A program made the translations under genes and the position numbers. From positions 1 through 64,000 of the forward strand of contig CAZNYT010000002.1 of assembly GCA_964577315.1 (NCBI GenBank): a stretch of 64,000 nt of DNA, written 5' to 3'. The notes below the pieces were generated by a model that was not told the DNA's origin, did not search any database, and saw nothing but the letters and a program-made list of their open reading frames with translations. This document shows, in pieces, positions 43,208 to 50,866 of the stretch. Origin of the DNA: Desulfonatronospira sp964577315. Lineage in GTDB: Bacteria; Desulfobacterota; Desulfovibrionia; Desulfovibrionales; Desulfonatronovibrionaceae. Numbering within the stretch: the stretch's first letter is position 1; every line of letters begins with the position of its first letter.

Positions 43208-43235
43208 AGTATACCCTGTGTATAAATCAGGTCAA
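43208..43235 (-). promoter_or_regulatory. Promoter of the zinc-ribbon gene with embedded DnaA-box match
   Basis: On minus: TTGACC (43230-43235), a 16-base spacer, TATACT (43208-43213). The spacer contains TTATACACA (43217-43225), a match to the DnaA-box consensus TTATnCACA. The leader is about 140 bases. Confidence 0.55.
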
Positions 43236-43289
43236 GTGTGAGTCCAGAAGATAAAAAGGATCTAGATAATAATTTGGCAAAAAAAGGGC

Positions 43290-43330
43290 ATCTATTCACC
43301 ATATTCTACATAAAATATTCACCGGTAACG
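43290..43330 (+). repeat. Two TATTCACC-type motif fragments
   Basis: CTATTCACCATATT and AATATTCACCGG occur 15 bases apart. They resemble the ends of the 36.5-kb element and the dispersed CAACTATTCACC motif. Confidence 0.4.
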
Positions 43331-43354
43331 TAAAGAAAAGAATGTCTCACGCCC

Positions 43355-43368
43355 GGGCCTGCAGGCCC
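43355..43368. other. Perfect 14-bp GC-rich palindrome
   Basis: GGGCCTGCAGGCCC, first of the structured signals in this spacer. Confidence 0.5.
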
Positions 43369-43409
43369 TAGAGGCGCAGAGCTCGCTGAGAAATTAGCAA
43401 GAGAAGAAT

Positions 43410-43450
43410 TTATTATTCATATCCACCGAGCCGGTGTATATAAATAATAA
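43410..43450. other. 19-bp stem hairpin (first of cluster)
   Basis: TTATTATTCATATCCACCG pairs with CGGTGTATATAAATAATAA, with two mismatches around the loop AGC. The AT-rich outer part and GC-rich tip form a long, sharp hairpin. Confidence 0.65.
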
Positions 43451-43473
43451 GCTCCCCGCAGGGGGCGAGAGCC

Positions 43474-43506
43474 TTTTTCATTGCCCCGGCTCAGGGCAAT
43501 GAAAAA
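43474..43506. terminator. 13-bp perfect hairpin with T/A runs, terminator-like
   Basis: TTTTTCATTGCCC (43474-43486) pairs exactly with GGGCAATGAAAAA (43494-43506) around CGGCTCA. It has the form of a bidirectional terminator although no gene ends here. A smaller CCCC/GGGG hairpin lies just before it at about 43452-43465. Confidence 0.6.
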
Positions 43507-43680
43507 TCCCTCTTATCTCTGCGTCCTCTGCCTGCCGGGTTAAATCGGAATCCCCCAGTTAACCGGAAGAAGGTTAACCGGGCAAGCCTTTAGGGTATTT
43601 AACCGGGTGCCTCTAGCGAAGCGGGCGAGAGGAAAAACATTTCAGGCTTGGCGTACACTTGAGCTGAAAGAGCCAAAAAG

Positions 43681-43697
43681 ATTTGGTGAGTAGTTAC
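43681..43697 (-). repeat. Dispersed 'CAACTACTCACC' motif, copy 3
   Basis: On minus: GTAACTACTCACCAAAT, followed by CTTTTT, 39 bases upstream of the parB start codon. Confidence 0.55.
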
Positions 43698-43735
43698 AAA
43701 AAAGGAAAAATAATCGTAAAAAAAAGGACCAAAAA

Positions 43736-44614
43736 ATGAAAAAAAATGACAAGGGACTAGGAAAAGGATTGGATGCCTTAATTAAACCCAGCTATTATGA
43801 AGAGCAAAACAACGAAATAGTATACATTAACATAAACAAAATTAAGCCCAACCCAATGCAGCCACGCAAAAATTATTCCCAGGAAAAGATAACGGAACTT
43901 GCTTCATCCATCCAGGAGCAAGGCGTATTACAGCCCATATTAGTTCGTCAAAACAGTGACAAAGAATATGAAATTATCGCAGGTGAGAGAAGGTGGAGGG
44001 CTAGCTTAGAAGCGGGACTAACAACCGTACCTGCATTGATAAAAGAATTTCAGGACCAAGAAGTTCTGGCAATAGCTTTAATAGAGAACCTGCAAAGGGA
44101 GGATTTAAATCCCATGGAACAGGCTTTCGCACTGCAAAAATTACAAGATGAACTAGGAGTTAGCCAGGATCAATTGGCTACCAAAATAGGGAAAAGCAGA
44201 CCGCAGCTGACAAATCTGCTGCGTTTAATAAAACTGCCACAAAAAGTGCAAGATCTGATAGAAAGCTCAGAAATAACGTCAGGACATGCACGTGCTTTAT
44301 TAAGTATTAAAGACGAAGAATTGATGATCAAAATTTGTGATAAAATAATAAAAAAAGAATTGTCAGTGCGGCAAACCGAAGAGTTAGTAAAAAATTATAC
44401 CACCCAAGAGAATAAAGTAAGGGGTAACAATAAAGCCCATAAAGATGAATACAGCCAACATCTGGAAAATAAGATTAAGGAAAAACTCCCTATCTCCAAT
44501 AAATTAAAATTGAAAGGAAATGAACAAAAAGGACAAATAACTATTAAATATGAAAACGAACAAGAGTTGGAAGAACTATTAAATTTCATGGGCGTAGGAA
44601 AAGAGGATATTTAG
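43736..44614 (+). CDS. parB: Chromosome-partitioning protein ParB
   Basis: CTP-dependent clamp that loads at parS and spreads on DNA. The 292-residue protein begins with the family signature GLGKGLDALI, has the CTP-binding/ParB domain (VYININKIKPNPMQPRK, EIIAGERRWRAS), the motif ALIENLQREDLNPMEQA, a helix-turn-helix (about 140-165, LGVSQDQLATKIGKSRPQLTN), and a C-terminal dimerisation part. AAGGA lies before the ATG. It is strongly AT-rich, down to about 25% GC in places. The heptose kinase gene follows after five bases. Confidence 0.95.
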   Translation: MKKNDKGLGKGLDALIKPSYYEEQNNEIVYININKIKPNPMQPRKNYSQEKITELASSIQEQGVLQPILVRQNSDKEYEIIAGERRWRASLEAGLTTVPALIKEFQDQEVLAIALIENLQREDLNPMEQAFALQKLQDELGVSQDQLATKIGKSRPQLTNLLRLIKLPQKVQDLIESSEITSGHARALLSIKDEELMIKICDKIIKKELSVRQTEELVKNYTTQENKVRGNNKAHKDEYSQHLENKIKEKLPISNKLKLKGNEQKGQITIKYENEQELEELLNFMGVGKEDI

Positions 44615-44619
44615 GGATT

Positions 44620-45603
44620 ATGGATACAAAAGAAAACCTTATAGATAGTCTGGAAAAGATACAAGGCAAAAAGATATTGGTGTTAGGGGATATCATGTTG
44701 GATCATTATCAATGGGGCGATGTTTCCAGAATCTCACCCGAGGCGCCAGTTCCAGTGGTATATGTGGAAAGAGAAACCTATTCTCTGGGAGGGGCAGGTA
44801 ATGTAGCAAGAAACATAAAGAGCTTGGGTGGTGAGCCAATACTTTTAGGTACAGTAGGGAACGATCTACACGGAGAGCGTGTATCAGAGATTTTGAAATC
44901 CGAGGGAATAGACAGCGACATTGTAGTGTCAAATCAAAGAAAAACAACTATCAAAACAAGGGTTATCGGGAACAGTCAACAAATAGCTAGAGTGGATATA
45001 GAGAACAACTCAAATTTAAATAGAAAGGATGATGATAAGATACTGGAGAAACTAAGAAAAAATGATATAGGCGAATACATATTAATCTCGGACTATGGCA
45101 AAGGCTTGATAAGAAAGAAAACTCTTTCTTTCATAAAAAACAAAAAAATAGTTTTGGATCCAAAAGACAAAAACTTCAAAGATTATAAGAATATATATAT
45201 AATGACACCCAATCAAAAAGAGGCAGAGGAAGGGAGCGGAATAAAGATAAGGAATGAACAGGATGTTATTAAGGCGGGAAAAAGGTTAAAACATGCTAAG
45301 GGGTTGAAGAATCTATTGATTACACTGGGACCAAAAGGAATGATACTTTTCAGCGAGGATGAAAATATCACGCATTTTCCTACCAGTGCTAGAAATGTAT
45401 ACGATGTTACAGGAGCAGGGGACACTGTTATCGCTGCCATGGGTATATGTTTGGAAGCGGGACTTACACTACAAAAAGCCTGTATTTTGGCTAACTATGC
45501 CGCAGGGGTTGTTGTGGGACAAGTGGGAACTGCTACAGCAGACAAAAAAAGTATAACCCAGGCGTTAAAATTGCAAAATCATATAAATATCAATCATTGG
45601 TAG
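44620..45603 (+). CDS. rfaE1: D-glycero-beta-D-manno-heptose-7-phosphate kinase
   Basis: PfkB-family kinase making heptose 1,7-bisphosphate for the LPS inner core (the N-terminal half of HldE in enterobacteria, here separate). The 327 residues include LVLGDIMLDHYQWG, RISPEAPVPVV, GGAGNVARNIKSLGG and the PfkB signature with catalytic Asp in DVTGAGDTVIAAM. The gene for the adenylyltransferase half is not in this window. It is five bases after parB, in an AT-rich setting, and convergent with the next gene, whose last 14 bases it overlaps. Confidence 0.93.
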   Translation: MDTKENLIDSLEKIQGKKILVLGDIMLDHYQWGDVSRISPEAPVPVVYVERETYSLGGAGNVARNIKSLGGEPILLGTVGNDLHGERVSEILKSEGIDSDIVVSNQRKTTIKTRVIGNSQQIARVDIENNSNLNRKDDDKILEKLRKNDIGEYILISDYGKGLIRKKTLSFIKNKKIVLDPKDKNFKDYKNIYIMTPNQKEAEEGSGIKIRNEQDVIKAGKRLKHAKGLKNLLITLGPKGMILFSEDENITHFPTSARNVYDVTGAGDTVIAAMGICLEAGLTLQKACILANYAAGVVVGQVGTATADKKSITQALKLQNHININHW

Positions 45604-46141
45604 TGCATTCCTGGGAACAACATCCTCCGCTCAAAGCAAACATGGCGTAAGCTATTCTCTTTTCCATATTTAAACGTTTGTATGAAAAATTAAAGTCAGA
45701 ACAGGAAGCGTACATAGATTGCAACTGATTCCAGGTTGGAATGCAATTAATTCCGCGGCACAACTCTTTTTTATCCTGAACACGAATTAATGAAGCATCC
45801 ATGGTGTCCGTAACCACAGCGAAAGGAACCGGACCACGAGGGAAAATCCGGGCAAGACTTACGAACTGAGTAACATAAGTTGAAACAGCACCTGGGCAAA
45901 AACCAAGTAAAAGGGCAGGCTTATCTTGTAGATAAACCACGTAATCAACTATTATATCGTAATCCACATCTCCCAAGTCCAGACTGAGCAAATATTTGGA
46001 AGAAATATTCTGAATAGGAAAGCCTTTTTCTTCAACTAAAAGTCTACCTAAATACTGGCGTAAATCTTCGTAAGTGGTCAGGGTTATGCTTTTGCCTGAT
46101 ACATAGTCAGTTATAAACCGATTCAAACTAACTTCGTGCAT
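45590..46141 (-). CDS. HsdR_N-like protein with lost PD-(D/E)XK motif
   Basis: A 183-residue protein. Residues about 20-125 have the layout of the type I restriction HsdR N-terminal-like (HSDR_N_2) domain: YEDLRQYLGRLLVEEKGFP at the start, YDIIVDYV with the conserved Asp, and a following strand that in active enzymes reads E-x-K. Here that strand is ALLLGFCPG, with Gly and Cys in place of the catalytic Glu and Lys, so the protein is probably not a nuclease. The C-terminus holds Cys pairs (CCSQEC). CAGGAG precedes the ATG. No modification or specificity subunit is nearby, so this is not an intact restriction system. Role unknown. Confidence 0.72.
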   Translation of the reverse strand: MHEVSLNRFITDYVSGKSITLTTYEDLRQYLGRLLVEEKGFPIQNISSKYLLSLDLGDVDYDIIVDYVVYLQDKPALLLGFCPGAVSTYVTQFVSLARIFPRGPVPFAVVTDTMDASLIRVQDKKELCRGINCIPTWNQLQSMYASCSDFNFSYKRLNMEKRIAYAMFALSGGCCSQECTTND

Positions 46142-46253
46142 TTTGAAACTCCTGAAAAAGAATAAAATTGATAGAGAACTGAAAATTAATGGTTCAACTT
46201 TGATAATGAACCCAACAACTAGAATGGTTATAACATAAGAATTTGGGTTATGC

Positions 46254-46282
46254 TTGACCTGTAGGTAGTTTCTAAATAAAAT
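46254..46282 (+). promoter_or_regulatory. Promoter far upstream of dnaN
   Basis: TTGACC (46254-46259), a 17-base spacer, TAAAAT (46277-46282). The upstream hexamer context CTTGACCTG is the same as at the zinc-ribbon gene promoter. The nearest plus-strand gene, dnaN, is about 950 bases away, so a long leader or an untranslated RNA would result. Confidence 0.5.
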
Positions 46283-46471
46283 GATAAGGATTTAACTGAA
46301 AATATACACGATATTGAAGTTAAAAGATGGTTCGCGAAGTAACCAAAAAATTAAACTTTTTTATAATAGTTTTCACAATAGCGCTAAAAAAAGTAAAAAT
46401 CAAATATTAACGGTACCAAAAAGTTAAGGGAAATCATGTCAAGAAAAACAAAAACAACTATTAATACTACT

Positions 46472-46548
46472 GCGAAATTTATTATCCGGACGCAATGTGT
46501 AAACTTAAATCTTTTCTCCATTATCTGCGAAGATCTGTTTACCCCGTG
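46472..46548 (+). repeat. Intergenic repeat copy B (related to 27367-27466)
   Basis: Shares ATTATCCGGACGCAATGTGT and the flanking blocks with the copy at 27 kb, in opposite orientation, but lacks the 22-base insert. Confidence 0.65.
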
Positions 46549-46660
46549 AAATTTCTTCCATTTCACTGGGCGAGATCTGCGGTTTCATTCTCTTTTCTTG
46601 CCGCAGATGGTTCATCTGTGAAGAAAAAAGGCGGAAGAATATTAACAGCCCAGTTAAACA

Positions 46661-46690
46661 CCCCAAAGGGGTACCCGGTTTAACCGGGTA
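46661..46690. other. Two adjacent GC-rich palindromes
   Basis: CCCCAAAGGGG (46661-46671) followed by TACCCGGTT-T-AACCGGGTA (46672-46690). The AACCGGG unit recurs in the spacer upstream of parB around 43570-43610. Confidence 0.5.
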
Positions 46691-46869
46691 AACAGATTAC
46701 CCTGATCTCCGCTGATCGCATTGGACATTGGGCACTAAAATAACCAATTGGGAAAATTACAAACCCAAGAGCCAGTGGTCAGGAGTCAGGGATCAGCTTC
46801 CACTGGAGTTTATCCGAAACTTACATGCTCCTTTTTTAGCACTAAAAAAACTTCTCTCTCTCTAAGCAG

Positions 46870-46886
46870 CAGGCTCTCGGAGCCTG
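46870..46886. other. Short hairpin
   Basis: CAGGCTC pairs with GAGCCTG around TCG. No T-tract. Confidence 0.4.
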
Positions 46887-47230
46887 TAGCTAGCTAGAAC
46901 GCTCTCGGCAAAAAGCGGCCCAAGTGGGATTGATACTACAAAGTGAGTGCCGGTTTATAACTATTTCTTAATCTCGGGATAGAATAAAAATTAGGCTGCA
47001 GCTGGAAGAAAGCAAATTCATGAATTAAAAATACATATAAAATCAGTGAGATACTAAATTAATATACATAAAGACAATTTAATAGTAAATAAGTAGCTGA
47101 TATGAACAATCATATAAGAAGTAAAGGATCAATTAACAAATTAAAAAATAATTTTGAACTAGAAAATATAAAATAAAATCAAATAATTAAGATAAAAATT
47201 AACAAATAAACATAGGATACAATAAAAAAT

Positions 47231-48382
47231 ATGAATGTAATAATATATAAAGAAGATTTAGTAGATGGAATAATAAAAGCGTCAAATATTATTCCTCAAA
47301 AAACTGGAGCAGCATTTCTGAGAACTATATGGTTTAAAAGCGATGAGAACTCGTTAAAGATAATGAGTACTGATAGCAATGTAGAATTTACTGGAGAATA
47401 TAAAGCTGAAGTGAAAGAAGAGGGATTAATAGGAACTCAAGGTAGAAAAATAACGGATTTGATTAAAAAACTCAGGCCTGAACCAATCACTATAAAAAAA
47501 CAAAATGATATAGTGTGGGTTTTACAGAATAAAAGACAATACAAAATACCTACTAGCGATAGCTCATGGTTTCCAGAACTTGAAGAATTCCCGGGTGAGA
47601 ATAACATTTTATGTTCGGGAGAAAAAATCAAAGATTTCATTGAAAAAAGTTTATTTTGTATAAGTGATGATGATTCCATGCAAGCTATGACTTGTTTGAA
47701 ATTAATTCCAGGAAATGAAAACTATGTTGAAGTTTGCGCGTTTAATGGTCATCAACTCAGTTTATATCATTTAGAAAATACTGAATTTAGAGAAATTTTG
47801 GATGAAAATGGCATACTTATTCAAAAGAAATATTTGATAGAATTAAGAAAATGGATGCCTAACAGTGTAGTAGAAATAAGTATAACAGAATCCAAGATAT
47901 TTTTTAGAACCCAAGATAAAAGGGAAAGTTTTTGTCTTCCCTTGAGCATGTATCAATTCCCGAACTACCATCAATTTATTCAAACATACGAGAATAAATT
48001 TTCATCTTTTTTAATAGTTAACAGAAACGAACTCATGGAATCGTTGGAAAGAATCCAAATCTTCAATACAGATATTCAAATGTCTACCTTAATAGAATTA
48101 GGAAAAGAAGAAATTAAGCTTAATAGTACAGCAGTGGAAAGCGGTGATGCTCAGGAAAATATTTCTTGTGAGTATGAAGGAGACCTTGACCATATTATAT
48201 TCAATACCAAGGGCCTACTTGAAATACTTGGTCACATGGAGGAGGAAAACGTTAAATTCAGTTTTGCAGGTCAGGTTTTACCTTGCAAGATCTCAGGATT
48301 AAATGACGAAACATATTTTGTTATGACCATGCCGGTACAAATAGAAGAAGAAACCTATTATACAGAAGAGGAGATAGATTAA
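47231..48382 (+). CDS. dnaN: DNA polymerase III sliding clamp (beta subunit)
   Basis: Ring-shaped clamp that tethers polymerase III to DNA. The 383-residue product has the three-fold clamp layout and typical segments (SLKIMSTDSNVEFTGEY, VCAFNGHQLSLYHL, the C-terminal YFVMTMPVQIEEE; most clamps end in a similar MPMR-type stretch). It is very AT-rich (about 28% GC in a sampled line) and diverged compared with gyrB, which begins six bases downstream at about 50% GC. The usual upstream partner dnaA is absent; instead a 1.1-kb AT-rich spacer lies there. Ribosome-binding site weak. Confidence 0.93.
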   Translation: MNVIIYKEDLVDGIIKASNIIPQKTGAAFLRTIWFKSDENSLKIMSTDSNVEFTGEYKAEVKEEGLIGTQGRKITDLIKKLRPEPITIKKQNDIVWVLQNKRQYKIPTSDSSWFPELEEFPGENNILCSGEKIKDFIEKSLFCISDDDSMQAMTCLKLIPGNENYVEVCAFNGHQLSLYHLENTEFREILDENGILIQKKYLIELRKWMPNSVVEISITESKIFFRTQDKRESFCLPLSMYQFPNYHQFIQTYENKFSSFLIVNRNELMESLERIQIFNTDIQMSTLIELGKEEIKLNSTAVESGDAQENISCEYEGDLDHIIFNTKGLLEILGHMEEENVKFSFAGQVLPCKISGLNDETYFVMTMPVQIEEETYYTEEEID

Positions 48383-48387
48383 ACAAA

Positions 48388-50790
48388 ATGAACTACTCAA
48401 ATACTCACAATCAGGAAAACGACTATACTGCCCAAAATATACATGTTCTGGAAGGTCTATCAGCCGTACGTAAACGTCCGGCTATGTATATAGGATCAAC
48501 AGATGTTAAAGGACTGTTGCATCTAGTCTATGAGGTTTTGGACAACAGTATAGACGAGACCATGGCCGGATTTTGCGATCATATTCGGATTACCATACAC
48601 TTGGATAACAGCGTCACAATATCAGATAATGGAAGAGGAATCCCTGTAGACCTACATCCCAAGGAGAATCGAAGCGCCTTGGAAGTAGTGATGACGGTAT
48701 TACACGCGGGAGGAAAGTTTGATCATTCCAGTTACAAGGTCTCAGGAGGGTTGCATGGAGTAGGAGTATCGGTTGTTAACGCCTTGAGCGAATACTTGGA
48801 AATAACAGTCCGAAGGGACGGAGAGAAGTACTTTCAGAAATATGAACGTGGAATACCTATTGTAGGATTAAGTCACGAGGGCGAGACAGCCGGGAGGGGG
48901 ACAACCATTAAGTTTCGTCCAGATGAGGACATATTTCCTGAAGTAAATTTTGAACACGATACATTGGCTAAAAGGCTGGAAGAGCTTGCTTACCTTAACA
49001 AAGGCCTGGAAATCGAATTCCATGACGAAAGATACCAAAAAAGGAATGTTTTTAAATATGAAGGTGGCCTAGTTTCTTTTCTGGAAAACATTAACCAACA
49101 AAACGGCCTACACAAAATCATTCATGTCCAGGGAGAGGCTAACGAGGCCTCTATAGAGCTAGCCTTGCAGTATACAAGTGGATACAAAGAACACGTGTAT
49201 TCTTTTGCGAACAACATAAGAACTGCTGAAGGGGGGACTCACCTGTTTGGTTTGAGATCAGCCCTTACCAGGGCCATAAACAATTACATACAAAATGCTC
49301 AAGATTTGCCCAAAAAATGGAAGCACAAACTAACTGGAGATGATGTCCGAGAGGGATTAACAGGCATTATCAGCGTAAAGATTCCGGATCCACAATTTGA
49401 AGGCCAAACCAAGACAAAGCTGGGAAACAGCGAAGTCTCTGGGTACGTGTCAGGACTGGCATACGAAAAAATAGCAGATTTTTTGAACGAAAATCCCAAA
49501 GACGCCAAAAAGATAGTTGAAAAAGTGGTAGATGCTGCCAGGGCTAGGGAAGCAGCGCGAAAAGCCAAGGATCTGGTACGCAGGAAGGGAGCCTTGGCAG
49601 ATAATGCTCTGCCAGGAAAACTGGCGGATTGCCAAAGCAAGAATCCTGAAGAGTCCGAGGTGTTTATAGTAGAAGGGGATTCCGCAGGGGGATCTGCTAA
49701 ACAGGGAAGGAACCCTAAATATCAGGCTATATTACCTTTGAGAGGAAAAATCCTGAATGTAGAGAAGACAAGGTTCGAAAAAATTCTGGAAAACAACGAG
49801 ATAAAAGCGCTAATTACCGCAATGGGGGCAGGGATTGGAGATGAGGGCTTGAATCTGGACAAAATCAGATATCATAAAATCATTATCATGACTGACGCGG
49901 ATGTGGACGGAGCTCATATACGGACCTTGCTTCTTACATTTTTCTACAGACAATTCAGCAAGCTTATAGAGCAGGGATATCTATATATAGCCCAACCGCC
50001 GCTATACCGCGTTCAGAAAGGCAATTTTGAAAAGTTTATAAGTGACGAAAATACCATGAACGAGTTTCTACTTAACCGAGTCTATGATCAGATATCAATA
50101 CAGACTCAATCCGGGAAAGAATATTCCCAAGACGAAATGATTAATCTGGTAAAAGATTTGATCGAATTGAGGGACAGTTTTACAGATGCACTAAACATGG
50201 GCATTAAGGAAGAACTGTTTCACATAATCTTAAATTATAAAACTAGAATCCACCCCACCCAACTGGTATATGAAGATTGTTCCGCTTTATACGAATATTT
50301 TTCATCCAAAGGTTTTGCAAGTGAGTTGGAAAAGGAGGAAGGCGAGGAAGAGAAAAGATATTATATCCGATTTACAGATAGAAATGAACACAGTATTAGA
50401 TTGGGGATAGAGTTTTTTAACTCCGGATTGTACAAAAAGGCCCACCAGATTTATCAAGGTATCTTGGAGGTTAATCCGGAGCTGGACTTTATAGTCAAGA
50501 CCCAAAAAGATTTTATATCGGTACAAGGTATTTTTAATTTGTTGAACAAGGTTTTCGAACTGGCACATAAAGGTCTGAATATACAGAGATATAAAGGTCT
50601 GGGAGAGATGAACCCGGAACAGCTCTGGGCTACTACTATGGATCCGGATCATAGAAAATTGCTCCAAGTTCAGATCCAGGATGCTGAGTGGGCAGACGAT
50701 CTTTTCTCCAGGTTAATGGGGGATAAAGTTGAGCCGCGCCGGGAATTCATAGAGAAGAACGCTTTGGAAGTTGCAGATCTGGATATATAA
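48388..50790 (+). CDS. gyrB: DNA gyrase subunit B
   Basis: ATPase subunit of gyrase, which introduces negative supercoils. The 800 residues show the GHKL ATPase domain (LDNSIDE, ISDNGRGIPVD, GGLHGVGVSVVNALS), the transducer, and the TOPRIM domain (EVFIVEGDSAGGSAKQGRN, IIIMTDADVDGAHIRTLLL), then the C-terminal QRYKGLGEMNPEQLW-type motif (here IQRYKGLGEMNPEQLWATTMDP). Length is normal. It follows dnaN by six bases and precedes gyrA by 76 bases. Confidence 0.97.
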   Translation: MNYSNTHNQENDYTAQNIHVLEGLSAVRKRPAMYIGSTDVKGLLHLVYEVLDNSIDETMAGFCDHIRITIHLDNSVTISDNGRGIPVDLHPKENRSALEVVMTVLHAGGKFDHSSYKVSGGLHGVGVSVVNALSEYLEITVRRDGEKYFQKYERGIPIVGLSHEGETAGRGTTIKFRPDEDIFPEVNFEHDTLAKRLEELAYLNKGLEIEFHDERYQKRNVFKYEGGLVSFLENINQQNGLHKIIHVQGEANEASIELALQYTSGYKEHVYSFANNIRTAEGGTHLFGLRSALTRAINNYIQNAQDLPKKWKHKLTGDDVREGLTGIISVKIPDPQFEGQTKTKLGNSEVSGYVSGLAYEKIADFLNENPKDAKKIVEKVVDAARAREAARKAKDLVRRKGALADNALPGKLADCQSKNPEESEVFIVEGDSAGGSAKQGRNPKYQAILPLRGKILNVEKTRFEKILENNEIKALITAMGAGIGDEGLNLDKIRYHKIIIMTDADVDGAHIRTLLLTFFYRQFSKLIEQGYLYIAQPPLYRVQKGNFEKFISDENTMNEFLLNRVYDQISIQTQSGKEYSQDEMINLVKDLIELRDSFTDALNMGIKEELFHIILNYKTRIHPTQLVYEDCSALYEYFSSKGFASELEKEEGEEEKRYYIRFTDRNEHSIRLGIEFFNSGLYKKAHQIYQGILEVNPELDFIVKTQKDFISVQGIFNLLNKVFELAHKGLNIQRYKGLGEMNPEQLWATTMDPDHRKLLQVQIQDAEWADDLFSRLMGDKVEPRREFIEKNALEVADLDI

Positions 50791-50866
50791 CAGCCGGATG
50801 AATTCTGCAGGACAAAGAGGATCACTATAGGTGCACAAATATTAACCTTGCTACGGAGAACGAGAA

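Larger units (their letters stand above)
43069..43735. other. 667-bp structured intergenic region upstream of parB
   Basis: No credible gene. It holds a minus-strand promoter with an embedded DnaA-box match (43208-43235), a perfect 14-bp palindrome (43355-43368), three successive hairpins (43410-43506), TTAACCGG-type repeats around 43550-43610, and a copy of the dispersed motif at 43681-43697. The GC-rich hairpin block stands out from AT-rich surroundings. Confidence 0.7.
46142..47230. other. 1.09-kb AT-rich intergenic region upstream of dnaN (possible origin region)
   Basis: No credible gene. It contains a sigma-70 promoter at 46254-46282 pointing to dnaN, a repeat copy (46472-46548), palindromes at 46661-46690 and a hairpin at 46870-46886, then about 250 bases of very AT-rich DNA up to dnaN. 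I looked for clusters of TTATnCACA DnaA boxes and found none, so calling it oriC is not supported by sequence beyond composition and neighbours. Confidence 0.55.

Noticed and set aside
43355..43506. CRISPR array
   Set aside because: The repeated structures are different hairpins without regular repeats and spacers; no cas genes nearby.
45590..46141. Working type I restriction enzyme subunit
   Set aside because: Only an N-terminal-like domain of 183 residues, E-x-K lost, no helicase, HsdM or HsdS in the window.
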